This document shows, piece by piece, positions 18,388 to 27,235 of a stretch of DNA of 64,000 nt (positions are counted from its first letter, which is position 1; every line of letters begins with the position of its first letter). The notes under the pieces are model-generated. The model was not told the DNA's origin, did not search any database, and saw only the letters and a program-made list of their open reading frames with translations. Position numbers and translations under genes: made by a program. Location of the stretch: positions 76,151 to 140,150 of the forward strand of contig JBLHLC010000005.1 in NCBI GenBank assembly GCA_047619685.1, in the 5' to 3' direction. This stretch comes from JABDJZ01 sp047619685 (lineage in GTDB: Bacteria > Bacteroidota > Rhodothermia > Rhodothermales > UBA10348).

Positions 18388-20184
18388 TTGAACATCCTGG
18401 GCATCTCGTGCTGGTATCACGATTCTGCAGCTGCTCTGGTGCAGGACGGCCGGATCGCTGCCGCAGCCCAGGAAGAACGATTTACCAGGCGGAAGCACGA
18501 TCCATCCTTTCCCACGGAAGCCATCGCCTACTGCCTTCGAGAGGCCGGCCTGACCGTGGGAGACCTGGACGCGGTGGCGTTCTACGACAAGCCGTTTCTG
18601 ACCTTTGAGCGACTACTGGAAACGTATGTCAGTTTTGCGCCAATCGGCTTGCGGTCGTTTTTGGAGTCCATGCCGTTGTGGCTCAAGCGCAAGCTCTGGA
18701 TCCCGGACCTGATTGCGAAGGAGCTGGGCTTCGAGGGGCAGTTGCTGTTTCCCGAGCATCACCTGAGTCACGCGGCCAGCGCGTTTTTCCCTTCGCCGTT
18801 CGAAACGGCCGCCATAATCACGACGGACGGAGTGGGCGAATGGGCGACCACCTCCGTCGGTCAGGGCGTCGGCAACGGGATCACGCTCACCCAGGAACAG
18901 CACTTCCCGCATTCGTTGGGTCTGCTGTACTCCGCGTTCACGTATTTCTGCGGGTTTCGGGTCAACTCCGGGGAATACAAGCTCATGGGGCTGGCTCCCT
19001 ACGGCGAGCCGCGATACGTCGATGTCATTCGGAAGGAGTTGATCGACCTGCGGGACGACGGGTCCTTTCGACTGAATATGGAGTATTTCACGTTTGCGAC
19101 CGGGTTGACCATGACCGGAAGGCGTTTCGCAAAACTGTTCGGAGGACCGCGACGCGCCCCGGAGGCCGAACTGACACAGCGGGAGATGGACCTGGCCCGG
19201 TCCGTGCAGGTGGTCATTGAGGAGGCAATGCTCCGAATGGCCGCCCACGCGCATCAGACCACGGGTGAGCGACGGCTTTGTCTGGCCGGCGGCGTCGCAT
19301 TGAACTGTGTGGCGAATGGTCGGCTACTGCGGGAAGGTCCGTTCGACGAAATCTGGATACAGCCCGCCGCGGGAGACGCTGGGGGTGCACTTGGCGCCGC
19401 GCTGGCAGCATGGCACATGCATGCGGGTGGTAGGCCGGACACTCGGGACACCATGTCCGGCTCTTTTCTGGGGTCATCCTACCCGGACGAAGTCGTAGAA
19501 CGATTCCTGCATTCGGAATCCATCCCGTTCGAGAAACTGGAGGCCGACGCCATGGCCGAACGGGCCGCTGCACTCCTGGCGGGTGGCGCCGTGGTGGGCT
19601 GGTTTCAGGGTCGAATGGAGTTTGGACCCCGGGCGCTAGGGAATCGGTCCATCCTGGCCGACCCGCGAGGTCGCGAGGTTCAGCGACGAGTAAATCTGAA
19701 GATCAAATTCAGGGAGAGCTTTCGGCCGTTTGCGCCGAGCGTGTTGTCCCACCGGGCCGCAGAGTATTTCGATCTCGAGGCAGAGAGCCCGTTTATGCTG
19801 CTGGTGGCACCAGTCGCGGATGCCGTGGTGAAGGGTCAGGGCATGGAGAGGTTGCAGGCCATCGAGTCCAGGGTCCCGGCAGTTACTCACGTGGATGGCT
19901 CCGCCCGCGTTCAGACGGTGACCCCAGGCGACAACCCCGCATATCACCGGCTTCTGAGCGCCTTCGAGCGTCAAACCGGGTGTCCCGTGCTGGTGAACAC
20001 CAGTTTCAATGTCCGCGGCGAACCCATTGTGGAATCGCCGGAAGATGCCTTCCGCTGTTTCAGCCGGACGCAGATGGACGCACTGGTGATGGGCTCATTC
20101 CTGGTCACAAAAGAGATGCTGCCTGACTCAGAGGCACAACAGATGGACGCCGAGGCCATCGCCGCGGAATACGGACTGGACTAG
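18388..20184 (+). CDS. Carbamoyltransferase, NodU/CmcH family
   Basis: 598 residues beginning with TTG. The N-terminal Kae1-like ATPase lobe carries MNILGISCWYHDSAAALVQD and the histidine-rich PEHHLSHAASAFFPS used to bind Fe/ATP, then GGVALNCVANGRLL; the C-terminal domain has GRMEFGPRALGNRSILADPR and NTSFNVRGEPIVESPEDA. It transfers a carbamoyl group from carbamoyl phosphate to a hydroxyl of a sugar or other substrate. In many Bacteroidota this gene sits near exopolysaccharide or glycosylation loci with small membrane proteins; here a 51-residue membrane protein follows. The acceptor is unknown. Confidence 0.93.
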   Translation: MNILGISCWYHDSAAALVQDGRIAAAAQEERFTRRKHDPSFPTEAIAYCLREAGLTVGDLDAVAFYDKPFLTFERLLETYVSFAPIGLRSFLESMPLWLKRKLWIPDLIAKELGFEGQLLFPEHHLSHAASAFFPSPFETAAIITTDGVGEWATTSVGQGVGNGITLTQEQHFPHSLGLLYSAFTYFCGFRVNSGEYKLMGLAPYGEPRYVDVIRKELIDLRDDGSFRLNMEYFTFATGLTMTGRRFAKLFGGPRRAPEAELTQREMDLARSVQVVIEEAMLRMAAHAHQTTGERRLCLAGGVALNCVANGRLLREGPFDEIWIQPAAGDAGGALGAALAAWHMHAGGRPDTRDTMSGSFLGSSYPDEVVERFLHSESIPFEKLEADAMAERAAALLAGGAVVGWFQGRMEFGPRALGNRSILADPRGREVQRRVNLKIKFRESFRPFAPSVLSHRAAEYFDLEAESPFMLLVAPVADAVVKGQGMERLQAIESRVPAVTHVDGSARVQTVTPGDNPAYHRLLSAFERQTGCPVLVNTSFNVRGEPIVESPEDAFRCFSRTQMDALVMGSFLVTKEMLPDSEAQQMDAEAIAAEYGLD

Positions 20185-20287
20185 CGCAGGCAGTTGTTTT
20201 TCGAATTCACGGGTCCCGGAGCGCAAATTCCTCAGTCGGAAACGTATCCTTGAGTGACGAAAAACGTTCTGGACGAACGCTAATTCC

Positions 20288-20443
20288 ATGGAAGAGGAAG
20301 AATTCGGATTTGGTAATCATGACCGCTTGGAGGAAGCCTTCAGGCCGCCCATGATGGTGACCCTCGTTTTCGTTCTGACCATGCTCTCGATCTACATGAT
20401 GGGTCGTCAGGTCACATCACTCTTCCCGTCGCTTGGCATCTGA
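20288..20443 (+). CDS. Small single-helix membrane protein (51 aa)
   Basis: ATG at 20288 opens MEEEEFGFGNHDRLEEAFRP, an acidic cytoplasmic tail, then one membrane helix (MMVTLVFVLTMLSIYMMG) and a short tail ending PSLGI. The TGA at 20441-20443 overlaps the TTG start of the next gene by 11 bases, arguing that it is translated. It lies 103 bases after the carbamoyltransferase. Small one-helix proteins often follow carbamoyltransferases in this phylum, but this one does not match DUF5989 as I recall it, so I name no family. Confidence 0.6.
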   Translation: MEEEEFGFGNHDRLEEAFRPPMMVTLVFVLTMLSIYMMGRQVTSLFPSLGI

Positions 20444-20981
20444 CAGTGAACGGACGCTGACCGTAGAAGAGGTACTTCGCGTACTTCTGCGTGGCCTTCC
20501 GGTCTTGACGCTCGCGACCGTGGGTCTCCACCTGGTGATCTGGGGTTGGCCCTCCGCATCAGCGCAAGGGTGGGTGCAGGCGACCCTCTGGATGCTTGCT
20601 GCCTATGTGGTCGCCGTCGTCGTCCACGAGCTGCTCCACATTCTGCCCATGCTGCTGGCAGGGATCAGACTCTCCGAACTCCGATTCGGTGTTCGCTGGC
20701 GGGAGGGCGTCGTGTTTGTGCACGGCGGAAGGCCCGTGTCCGCTCGCGCGTATCGCATCATCCTTGCCACTCCGGGCGTGGTACTAGGCGTGCTTCCTGT
20801 GGGATACGGACTGGCCGTGGGGAACGCCTTCGCCACCGTCTTTGGCTTCCTGATGCTTGTTTCGGCCGTTGGTGATTGGGCCGTTCTGCGTTTGATCCGG
20901 GATTTGGACCCGTCAGAGATGGTTACCGATCATCCCCGGGAAGTTGGTTGCGTCGTGCTTCCGCCTGATACGCCTGCCTGA
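20433..20981 (+). CDS. DUF3267 putative membrane metalloprotease
   Basis: 182 residues starting with TTG at 20433, overlapping the previous small gene. Four hydrophobic helices; the second holds VVVHELLHILPML, an HExxH zinc motif, and the protein ends with the DHPREVGC segment typical of DUF3267. Proteins of this family are believed to be membrane zinc peptidases related to site-2 protease fold, with unknown substrate. The 3' end overlaps the convergent glycoside hydrolase gene by 59 bases. Confidence 0.8.
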   Translation: MASDSERTLTVEEVLRVLLRGLPVLTLATVGLHLVIWGWPSASAQGWVQATLWMLAAYVVAVVVHELLHILPMLLAGIRLSELRFGVRWREGVVFVHGGRPVSARAYRIILATPGVVLGVLPVGYGLAVGNAFATVFGFLMLVSAVGDWAVLRLIRDLDPSEMVTDHPREVGCVVLPPDTPA

Positions 20982-22008
20982 GGATCTCCTCGGCCGGCTT
21001 GCCCTGAGGCGAAAAATCCAGCGCCAGCCGGGGAGAACTCCCCGCCGCGTACCACTTCCAGATGAAGGCGCCCGCCGACCACTCGGAGGTCCACGGGCCC
21101 TGGAAGAACGCCTCATAAAGGCGCGCCTGTAGTTCGGGGTCCGCGACGGCTTCACCTGGCCTCGGAGTCCAGGCCCAGGGCTCGATAGCAGCGTCGGTCG
21201 TCGATTTGTATCCGATCTCGGTGAAGAGGATGGGTTTCCCCCACTTTCGAGACAAAGACTGTAGTTGGGCTGCGTGAGGTGCCCACGCGTCTTTCAGGTC
21301 CTCCTGGCTGGGGGACTCGATCTCCGCAAGCGGGTAATATGCTTGTACCCCGATGGCGTCCAGATCGTCCCAAAACTGCAGGGAGTCAACTTCACCCCAC
21401 CAATTGGCTGCGTAGGTGAGCGGACCAGAGTAAACCAGACGGACCCTGGCGATGAGTTGTCGCCAAAATTGCGGCCGCTCAATCCCAAACCGGGCCAGCT
21501 CCGTGCCCACCACAAACCACGACGCCCCAGCGGATTCGGCCACTGCGGCATTGTGAAGGATGTAGCGTTCGTATTGCGCCTCCCATTCGGACCACTCCGC
21601 ATCATCGGCGAAATCCAGGTCTCCTGAAAAGCCGGCGCGACCCAGCCAGACCTGCGGCTTGAGAACCAGGCCAATGCCATGCTCCCGGAGGCTGTCTGCC
21701 AGTGAAATCGCGCCCGACTGGCTCTCGGAGAACCACCGCCCGTTCTCGGCAAATCCCAGTGACCCGTCGCGGAAGAACGCGTATGGGACCACCGCGACCT
21801 GGTTCACTCCGAACTCTGCCAACTCATCGAACATGCCGTCTGGAGGCGTGCGGCGAGAGTCCAGCGTAATCCCGGCTATGCGGGCAGGCGAGGGTTCGTA
21901 GATGCCGACGGCACCCATCAGGCTCGCGGACGCCCAGACAGCCGCCAGAGCCACGACGGCGCAGCCTGCCCAAACGGCACTTCCTGTCTTCTTTCGGCCC
22001 TCGAACAA
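20923..22008 (-). CDS. Glycoside hydrolase, GH113-like
   Basis: 361 residues. N-terminal membrane/signal segment (VWAGCAVVALAAVWASASLM). The TIM-barrel has the GH113-type order: FGVNQVAVVPYAFF, GLVLKPQVWLG, WEAQYERYILHNAAVAESAG, then WFVVGTELARF with the likely acid/base Glu, GVQAYYPL, and WGKPILFTEIGYKS with the likely nucleophile Glu, and FIWKWY near the end. Known GH113 enzymes hydrolyse beta-mannans; whether this one does is inference. Monocistronic, divergent from the Tat aminotransferase gene (39-base spacer). Confidence 0.8.
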   Translation of the reverse strand: MFEGRKKTGSAVWAGCAVVALAAVWASASLMGAVGIYEPSPARIAGITLDSRRTPPDGMFDELAEFGVNQVAVVPYAFFRDGSLGFAENGRWFSESQSGAISLADSLREHGIGLVLKPQVWLGRAGFSGDLDFADDAEWSEWEAQYERYILHNAAVAESAGASWFVVGTELARFGIERPQFWRQLIARVRLVYSGPLTYAANWWGEVDSLQFWDDLDAIGVQAYYPLAEIESPSQEDLKDAWAPHAAQLQSLSRKWGKPILFTEIGYKSTTDAAIEPWAWTPRPGEAVADPELQARLYEAFFQGPWTSEWSAGAFIWKWYAAGSSPRLALDFSPQGKPAEEILRQAYQAEARRNQLPGDDR

Positions 22009-22047
22009 AACGGTTACCTTGCTGCCTGATTAAACCCCCACGGGCCA

Positions 22048-23358
22048 ATGTACACGCGAAGAGAGTTCTTCGGCGCAGCCGCAAAGCCGGCCGCCGCAGC
22101 CATGGCCACCGCAACTCTTAACCCAGGGAGAATCCCGGGGCTTCTGGAGCTGCTCACCCAGGCCACCGGCACGCCCTTCGAAATTGCTCGCGACGAAGAG
22201 TTCTGGTACCGGGTCCAACAGGCCTGGTCTGTAGACCGGACCCTGGTCAACCTCAACAACGGTGGCGTGAGCCCGGCCCCGGTTGTGGTGCAGGATGCCA
22301 TGAAGCGTCACCTGGACTACAGCAATGAGGCCCCGGTCTATACGATGTGGCAAATTCTTGAGCCGCAGCGGGAAGGGGTCCGTCAGCGGTTGGCGCGTGA
22401 GTTCGGTGTGAGCGGAGAAGAGATCGCGCTGACCAGGAACGCGTCCGAGGGGCTGCAGATATGCCAGCTCGGCATGGACCTGAAGCCCGGAGACGAGGTG
22501 TTGACCACGACTCATGACTATGGGAGGATGCTCACGACATTCAAGCAGCGAGAGCGCCGAGAAGGCATCAAGCTTGTTCAGTTCTCCCTTCCCATCCCGG
22601 CCACGGACGACGATGAGGTCGTGCGCCGATTCGAGCAGAACATCACGCCCAGGACCAAGGCCATCCTGATGTGCCACATCACCAACATCACGGGACAAAT
22701 CCTGCCGGTGAAGAAGGTGGTTCAGATGGCCCGGAAGCGCGGTATTCCGGTCATCGTCGACGGCGCCCACTCCTTTGCCCATTTCAGTTTCACGCACGCC
22801 GACCTGGACTGCGATTATTTTGCCACGAGCCTCCACAAGTGGCTCTTCGCCCCGCATGGGACGGGCATGCTTTACGTCCGGAAGGAGAAGATTGCTGGCC
22901 TGTGGCCCATGATGGCGGCTCCCGACCATATGGATGATAACATCCGGAAGTTCGAGGAAATCGGGACTCACCCCGCGGCCAACTATCTGGCCATCGGCGA
23001 GGCCCTGACCTTTCATCAGGGTATCGGCGCGGATAGAAAGACCGAACGCCTGCGCTATCTGACCTCCTACTGGGCGGACCAGTTGCTCAAGGACGACCGC
23101 GTGAAACTACAAGCCACATTGGACCCCGGACAGAGCTGCGGGATCGGGGTCGTGGACGTGGACGGGATCGACTGCGCCGCAATCGGTCGTTACCTGTGGG
23201 ACACGCACCGGATGATCGTGACACCCATCAAGCACGCCGAGTTTGAAGGCAACCGGATTACGCCAAACGTCTACACCACGCTGGAGGAACTGGACCGTTT
23301 CGTGGAGGCGATGCAGCATATCCTGCAGAACGGACTCCCGGAAAAGTACAAGACCTGA
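22048..23358 (+). CDS. Tat-exported class-V aminotransferase fold PLP enzyme
   Basis: 436 residues. The N-terminus MYTRREFFGAAAKPAAAAM is a twin-arginine signal (TRREFF). The body is a fold type I aminotransferase class V enzyme, similar to isopenicillin N epimerase: ALTRNASEGLQICQLGMDLK, VDGAHSFAHFSFTHADLDCD with the PLP-contacting Asp and His, and FATSLHKWLFAPHGTG with the PLP lysine. Export of a PLP enzyme folded in the cytoplasm agrees with Tat. The reaction (epimerase, lyase or transaminase) is not determined. Next gene starts 28 bases later, same strand. Confidence 0.88.
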   Translation: MYTRREFFGAAAKPAAAAMATATLNPGRIPGLLELLTQATGTPFEIARDEEFWYRVQQAWSVDRTLVNLNNGGVSPAPVVVQDAMKRHLDYSNEAPVYTMWQILEPQREGVRQRLAREFGVSGEEIALTRNASEGLQICQLGMDLKPGDEVLTTTHDYGRMLTTFKQRERREGIKLVQFSLPIPATDDDEVVRRFEQNITPRTKAILMCHITNITGQILPVKKVVQMARKRGIPVIVDGAHSFAHFSFTHADLDCDYFATSLHKWLFAPHGTGMLYVRKEKIAGLWPMMAAPDHMDDNIRKFEEIGTHPAANYLAIGEALTFHQGIGADRKTERLRYLTSYWADQLLKDDRVKLQATLDPGQSCGIGVVDVDGIDCAAIGRYLWDTHRMIVTPIKHAEFEGNRITPNVYTTLEELDRFVEAMQHILQNGLPEKYKT

Positions 23359-23386
23359 TTCGAGCACCACGCATTAGTCAACCTTC

Positions 23387-24586
23387 ATGGATCGATTCGA
23401 GGTCGCCGTTATCGGCGGCGGAATAGTTGGGCTTTCCACGGCCTATCGGCTGGCCCAGGATGGCGTTGGACCGATTGTGGTGCTTGAGAAAGAAGACCGG
23501 CTGGCTGCCCACCAGACCGGTCGCAATTCTGGCGTCATACACTCCGGAATCTACTACAAACCCGGGTCTCTCAAGGCGGTGAACTGCACGGAAGGCCGCA
23601 AGACACTCGTTGATTTTTGCGAGCGGGAGGGCCTTCCCTACCAGATGTGCGGCAAGGTAATCGTGGCCATCACCCAGGAGGAGGAGGTGCGCCTTCGCGG
23701 GCTCCTGGCGCGCGGTAGGGAGAATGGCGTCCAGTGCTCCTGGTTGTCAGCCGAGGCGCTGCGCGAACACGAACCCCACGTGGTTGGGAGAGCAGCGGTG
23801 CACGTGGCCGATGCGGGAATTGTTGACTACAGGGCAGTCTCCGAAAGAATCGGAGAGCGCGCCGTCCATTTGGGCGTGACCATTCGCAAGGGTTCTGCGG
23901 TCCTGAATCTTCGCCAGGAGTCAGATGGGATGACGGTGGTGACCGGGTCCGGAGACATCCGGGCCTCCATGGTCGTGAACTGCGCCGGGCTGCATTCGGA
24001 CCGGATTGCCCGGATGGGTGGGGTAGATCCGGGCCTTCGGATTATACCGTTTCGGGGCCACTACCACGAACTGGCGCCTGAGGCCGAGCACCTGTGCAAG
24101 GCCCTCATATATCCCGTCCCGGATCCGGCCTATCCATTTCTCGGGGTACACTTCACGAGGATGGTCAATGGGGGAGTGGAGTGTGGACCCAATGCCCTCT
24201 TGGCTTTCGCCCGGGAGGGCTACCGGATTCCGCATATCTCGTTGTCCGACATGGCAGACTACCTGGGCTACAGCGGATTCAGACACCTCATGAAGGCCCA
24301 CTGGAAGCAGGGCGTTCGCGAAATGGGGAACGCGCTGTTCAAGGGCAGATATCTCAAGGAATTGCGCCGTCTCATCCCCGAGGTCGAGAAGCGGCACCTT
24401 CGTCCGGCTGCGCCCGGGATCAGGGCTCAGGCAGTCATGCCGGACGGGTCCATGGCCGACGATTTTCTGATTATCGAACGGCCGCATCAGATCCACGTGT
24501 GCAACGCGCCCTCGCCGGCGGCCACCGCGGGACTGCAGATAGGGAGGGCCATCGCGGACCGCGTAGCCGCGGCCCGCGTAGCGTAA
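23387..24586 (+). CDS. lhgO: L-2-hydroxyglutarate oxidase
   Basis: 399 residues. FAD-binding Rossmann start (VAVIGGGIVGLSTAYRLAQD) and the typical LhgO/YgaF blocks HQTGRNSGVIHSGIYYKPGS, GLPYQMCGKVIVA, and near the end PGIRAQAVMPDGSMADDFLI. It oxidises L-2-hydroxyglutarate to 2-oxoglutarate, passing electrons to the membrane quinone pool. Expressed presumably with the preceding aminotransferase; a strong hairpin terminator follows. Confidence 0.92.
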   Translation: MDRFEVAVIGGGIVGLSTAYRLAQDGVGPIVVLEKEDRLAAHQTGRNSGVIHSGIYYKPGSLKAVNCTEGRKTLVDFCEREGLPYQMCGKVIVAITQEEEVRLRGLLARGRENGVQCSWLSAEALREHEPHVVGRAAVHVADAGIVDYRAVSERIGERAVHLGVTIRKGSAVLNLRQESDGMTVVTGSGDIRASMVVNCAGLHSDRIARMGGVDPGLRIIPFRGHYHELAPEAEHLCKALIYPVPDPAYPFLGVHFTRMVNGGVECGPNALLAFAREGYRIPHISLSDMADYLGYSGFRHLMKAHWKQGVREMGNALFKGRYLKELRRLIPEVEKRHLRPAAPGIRAQAVMPDGSMADDFLIIERPHQIHVCNAPSPAATAGLQIGRAIADRVAAARVA

Positions 24587-24600
24587 GGCCAAGGCATAAA

Positions 24601-24637
24601 AAAAGAGCCCGGCGCCCTAACGGCGCCGGGCTCTTTT
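24601..24637. terminator. Bidirectional rho-independent terminator
   Basis: A perfect 12-base stem GAGCCCGGCGCC (24605-24616) and GGCGCCGGGCTC (24622-24633) with a 5-base loop, flanked by A7 on the left and T4 on the right. It lies between the convergent lhgO and DoxX genes and can serve both strands. Confidence 0.95.
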
Positions 24638-24653
24638 GCCATAATCGGACGCC

Positions 24654-25037
24654 CTATGCGGCGGCCTTGTTGTCCATACTCATGGATCCAGCGCCGAAGT
24701 GGCTGATCATGAGGAGCGCTCCGCCCAGGCCTAGGTCCTTCATGAGGTTGCTGAAGGATCCCATGTCGGCACCGGCATTTGGAAGGTGCACCAGGACCGC
24801 CGTCAGCAGGACGAACACTGCCAGGGCCAAAGCCGCCTGCTTGGTCCGGAAACCCGCTGCCAGGGCCAATCCGCCTACAACAAGCAGGAGACCGGTGGCA
24901 TAAACGATGATGACGGGCATCGGAAGGAATGACGGGACCATCCCTGCCATGTCTGCTGCACCGGTCAGGTGACCGAACCCAAACATGATGAAAGGAAGCG
25001 CGAAGAGGACGCGGCCGAGAACGGGAAGGTATTGCAT
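24654..25037 (-). CDS. DoxX family membrane protein
   Basis: 127 residues, four transmembrane helices. The start YLPVLGRVLFALPFIMFGFG followed by HLTGAADMA is the DoxX signature; helix two is PVIIVYATGLLLVVGGLALA and helix three ALALAVFVLLTAVLV. DoxX/MauE-like proteins work with thiol or quinone redox partners; no partner gene is nearby. Ends next to the shared terminator. Confidence 0.9.
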   Translation of the reverse strand: MQYLPVLGRVLFALPFIMFGFGHLTGAADMAGMVPSFLPMPVIIVYATGLLLVVGGLALAAGFRTKQAALALAVFVLLTAVLVHLPNAGADMGSFSNLMKDLGLGGALLMISHFGAGSMSMDNKAAA

Positions 25038-25295
25038 GGCTGGAAGCGGTTGGCTTGAGGGATCAAACGTGGGAGGGTCCGGACTCGCCGACCTGTCGAT
25101 CGGCGACCGTTCCTACTAATAGTAGACGAAGGAGCCTGCTTATTACAAGAAAGTCGCAGAATCGCGTTTGGACGCGCCCCAAAGCCCCCAGCGGCGGACA
25201 AAACGAGAGCGGCCCGCTAGTTGCATCCAGCCGGGAGAGGACAAACTACTTCTCATCCCCTGCCCGACCGGAATGTCTTTCCAGCGCAAGTGACC

Positions 25296-26153
25296 ATGCC
25301 TACCGCTTCTTTCGACAATCCCGCCAACCGGCCCTCCCACCGTCGCGAACCCGCGCCACGAGATGCAGCAGGCCGGAGAGACGATTTGAACCATCCCTCC
25401 TTGAGGGGTCTCTGCAGGGAGTATGTCGAGACGTTGTCGGGCACGCCCGACATAGACTACGCCGCCCTCTGGGTGCGTCACGGTTACCTGCACGGGATGC
25501 CGGGCGATGGGTACGAACTCGTGAAATCGATTCCGGAAGGCCGCACGGCACGTGTTATCCCGGGCGAGCATGAACTGGCCGCTTGGGCACATCATGTCGG
25601 CGCGTTTGGATGGATGGCCTGCGATGTGCCTCCAGCGGGAATCTTGAGTCGCCGCGGGTCGGCGGGCGTCTTCTTGGTGTTCGCCCACGGACGAGAACTG
25701 ATTCTGGCCCTGAATATTCGTAACGAAGAATCGGAAGTCGACGGTGTCCAGTCTTCGCTTGCTGAACTGGCCCGAGCCCTGAAGGAGCACTATGGAAGTG
25801 CGGAATCCACGCAGTCATCGGAGCCGATCACCGTGGATGTCGCATTCCTGGAAGCGATGGCCATGGGCGACAAGACCTTTGTGTCTCAGATGTTGGACTT
25901 GTGCATCGAACAACTCGCAATCGGGAGCGAAGCCCTTTTTGAGGCCGTCGCCAAGAATTCCGGAAAGGACGTGGCGTTCAACGCACATAAATTGCGTTCG
26001 ACGGCCCGCACGGCTGGAGCCGAGCGCCTGGACGCGATTCTGTCCGAGGTCGAGGGCGCAGCCGAATTCGGCGATTTTGTCGGAGTCCGATCGGCAATTC
26101 GCGGTTGTGAGCAGGCCATCTCGGCCATCAATAAGATTTTGGCAGAAGACTGA
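25296..26153 (+). CDS. Hpt-domain phosphotransfer protein with N-terminal sensor-like domain
   Basis: 285 residues from ATG 25296. Residues about 30-160 form an alpha/beta unit of unknown type (GLCREYVETLSGTPDIDYAALWVRHG in outline). Residues about 185-285 are a histidine phosphotransfer four-helix bundle: the site is in FNAHKLRSTARTAGA, matching the HKLKxSxxxxGA consensus. No histidine kinase or response regulator is encoded nearby, so partners must be elsewhere. The reading frame overlaps the convergent truC by 26 bases. ATG 25296 is preferred over an upstream start at 25221, whose added part is not protein-like. Confidence 0.75.
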   Translation: MPTASFDNPANRPSHRREPAPRDAAGRRDDLNHPSLRGLCREYVETLSGTPDIDYAALWVRHGYLHGMPGDGYELVKSIPEGRTARVIPGEHELAAWAHHVGAFGWMACDVPPAGILSRRGSAGVFLVFAHGRELILALNIRNEESEVDGVQSSLAELARALKEHYGSAESTQSSEPITVDVAFLEAMAMGDKTFVSQMLDLCIEQLAIGSEALFEAVAKNSGKDVAFNAHKLRSTARTAGAERLDAILSEVEGAAEFGDFVGVRSAIRGCEQAISAINKILAED

Positions 26154-26850
26154 AGTCCAGCCCCAACAGGCCGGCCATCGCCAGCCACTCCTGGTCGGGC
26201 GTTGTGGAATAGCAGAAGTCGGTCTCCAGACCCTCTATCTCCAGGCCTATCGAGCACAGGGCCAGGCGGCGAAACCCCTCCGCCTCAAGGAACCGGTTGT
26301 GATCTCGGTCACCATATTTCCGATCCCCGATTATGGGATGGAATACGTGCTTCATGTGGCGACGAAGCTGGTGGCGTCGACCAGTCAGCGGTGATAAAAC
26401 GGCCAACGTGTACCGTGCCGTCTGGTAGCGTCCCACCGGAACGCCAATTTCTGATTGCCCGATGGGAGAGACCCTGGTCACCGCGTCTTTTGGCTCATCG
26501 CCCGATCTGGCGTGCCTGTCGCGTACGGCCCCCAGCGGGTAATCGACGTCGAACGGAGAGTCCACATGGCCGCGGACTATGGCGGCGTAACGTTTTGCCA
26601 CGCGTCGCTCACGAAAGGCGCGCGACAGCAGGGATGCGGCCTCAGGACTGGTGGCAAATGCCATGAGTCCCGCGGTTGGCTTGTCCAATCTGTGAACCGC
26701 GAATACATGTTGCCCGACTGCATCTCTAACCCATTGGAGCAAGAACGGGCCTTCGTCCCCCTTGTGCTGCCGATGAACTTGCATACCCGGTGGTTTGTAC
26801 ACCAGGACCCAGTCAGCTTGGAGATATAGAACTCGCGGCGGCAAAATCAA
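26128..26850 (-). CDS. truC: Pseudouridine synthase, TruC-like (RluA family)
   Basis: 240 residues. LVYKPPGMQVHR precedes the catalytic aspartate motif HRLDKPTAGLMAF, then the RRVAKRYAAIVRG strand and TGRRHQLRRHMKHVFHPIIG, GDRKYGDRDHN, all of the RluA/TruC type. No S4 domain. TruC modifies U65 of tRNA-Asp and Ile in E. coli; the same is inferred here. The gene ends inside the preceding convergent Hpt gene. Confidence 0.88.
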   Translation of the reverse strand: MILPPRVLYLQADWVLVYKPPGMQVHRQHKGDEGPFLLQWVRDAVGQHVFAVHRLDKPTAGLMAFATSPEAASLLSRAFRERRVAKRYAAIVRGHVDSPFDVDYPLGAVRDRHARSGDEPKDAVTRVSPIGQSEIGVPVGRYQTARYTLAVLSPLTGRRHQLRRHMKHVFHPIIGDRKYGDRDHNRFLEAEGFRRLALCSIGLEIEGLETDFCYSTTPDQEWLAMAGLLGLDFSLLPKSY

Positions 26851-26873
26851 TTCAGCAATCTGAGAGGACCAGT

Positions 26874-27155
26874 ATGAAGGCAGTCTGGAATGGCACAGTA
26901 CTCGCCGAGTCTGACGATACCGTAGTGGTCGACGGCAATCACTATTTCCCCGATTCTGCCCTGAACAAGGAGTTTTTCCGACCGAGTCAGGTTACCACGA
27001 TTTGTGCGTGGAAGGGCACCGCAAGCTACTTCGATGTCGTGGTCGATGGGGCAGAAAACGCCGCATCCGCCTGGTACTATCCAGACCCCAAGCCGGCAGC
27101 GAGTCGCGTGGGTGGACGGGTCGCGTTCTGGAAAGGGGTGAAAGTCCAGAGGTAG
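26874..27155 (+). CDS. DUF427 domain protein
   Basis: 93 residues. MKAVWNGTVLAESDDTVVVD and FFRPSQVTTICAWKGTASYF are the classic DUF427 motifs; the protein ends ASAWYYPDPKP and GGRVAFWKGVKV. This small all-beta family is found widely and has unknown function. ATG 26874 was selected because the domain begins exactly there and an AGAGGA-type ribosome site precedes it. Confidence 0.9.
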   Translation: MKAVWNGTVLAESDDTVVVDGNHYFPDSALNKEFFRPSQVTTICAWKGTASYFDVVVDGAENAASAWYYPDPKPAASRVGGRVAFWKGVKVQR

Positions 27156-27175
27156 GCTTCGCGAAGCGTGGCAGA

Positions 27176-27203
27176 ACGGTCTGAATTCCTAGTTTTAGAC
27201 CGT
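27176..27203. promoter_or_regulatory. Inverted repeat between DUF427 and acidic-protein genes
   Basis: ACGGTCT (27176-27182) and AGACCGT (27197-27203) form a 7-base inverted repeat with a 14-base spacer, about 33-60 bases before the next start codon. It may be a weak terminator for DUF427 or an operator for the downstream gene; a TTTT lies inside the loop, not after the stem. Confidence 0.35.
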
Positions 27204-27235
27204 ACCCGTAAGTACTTGTATCCTGCCGTCAGCAT

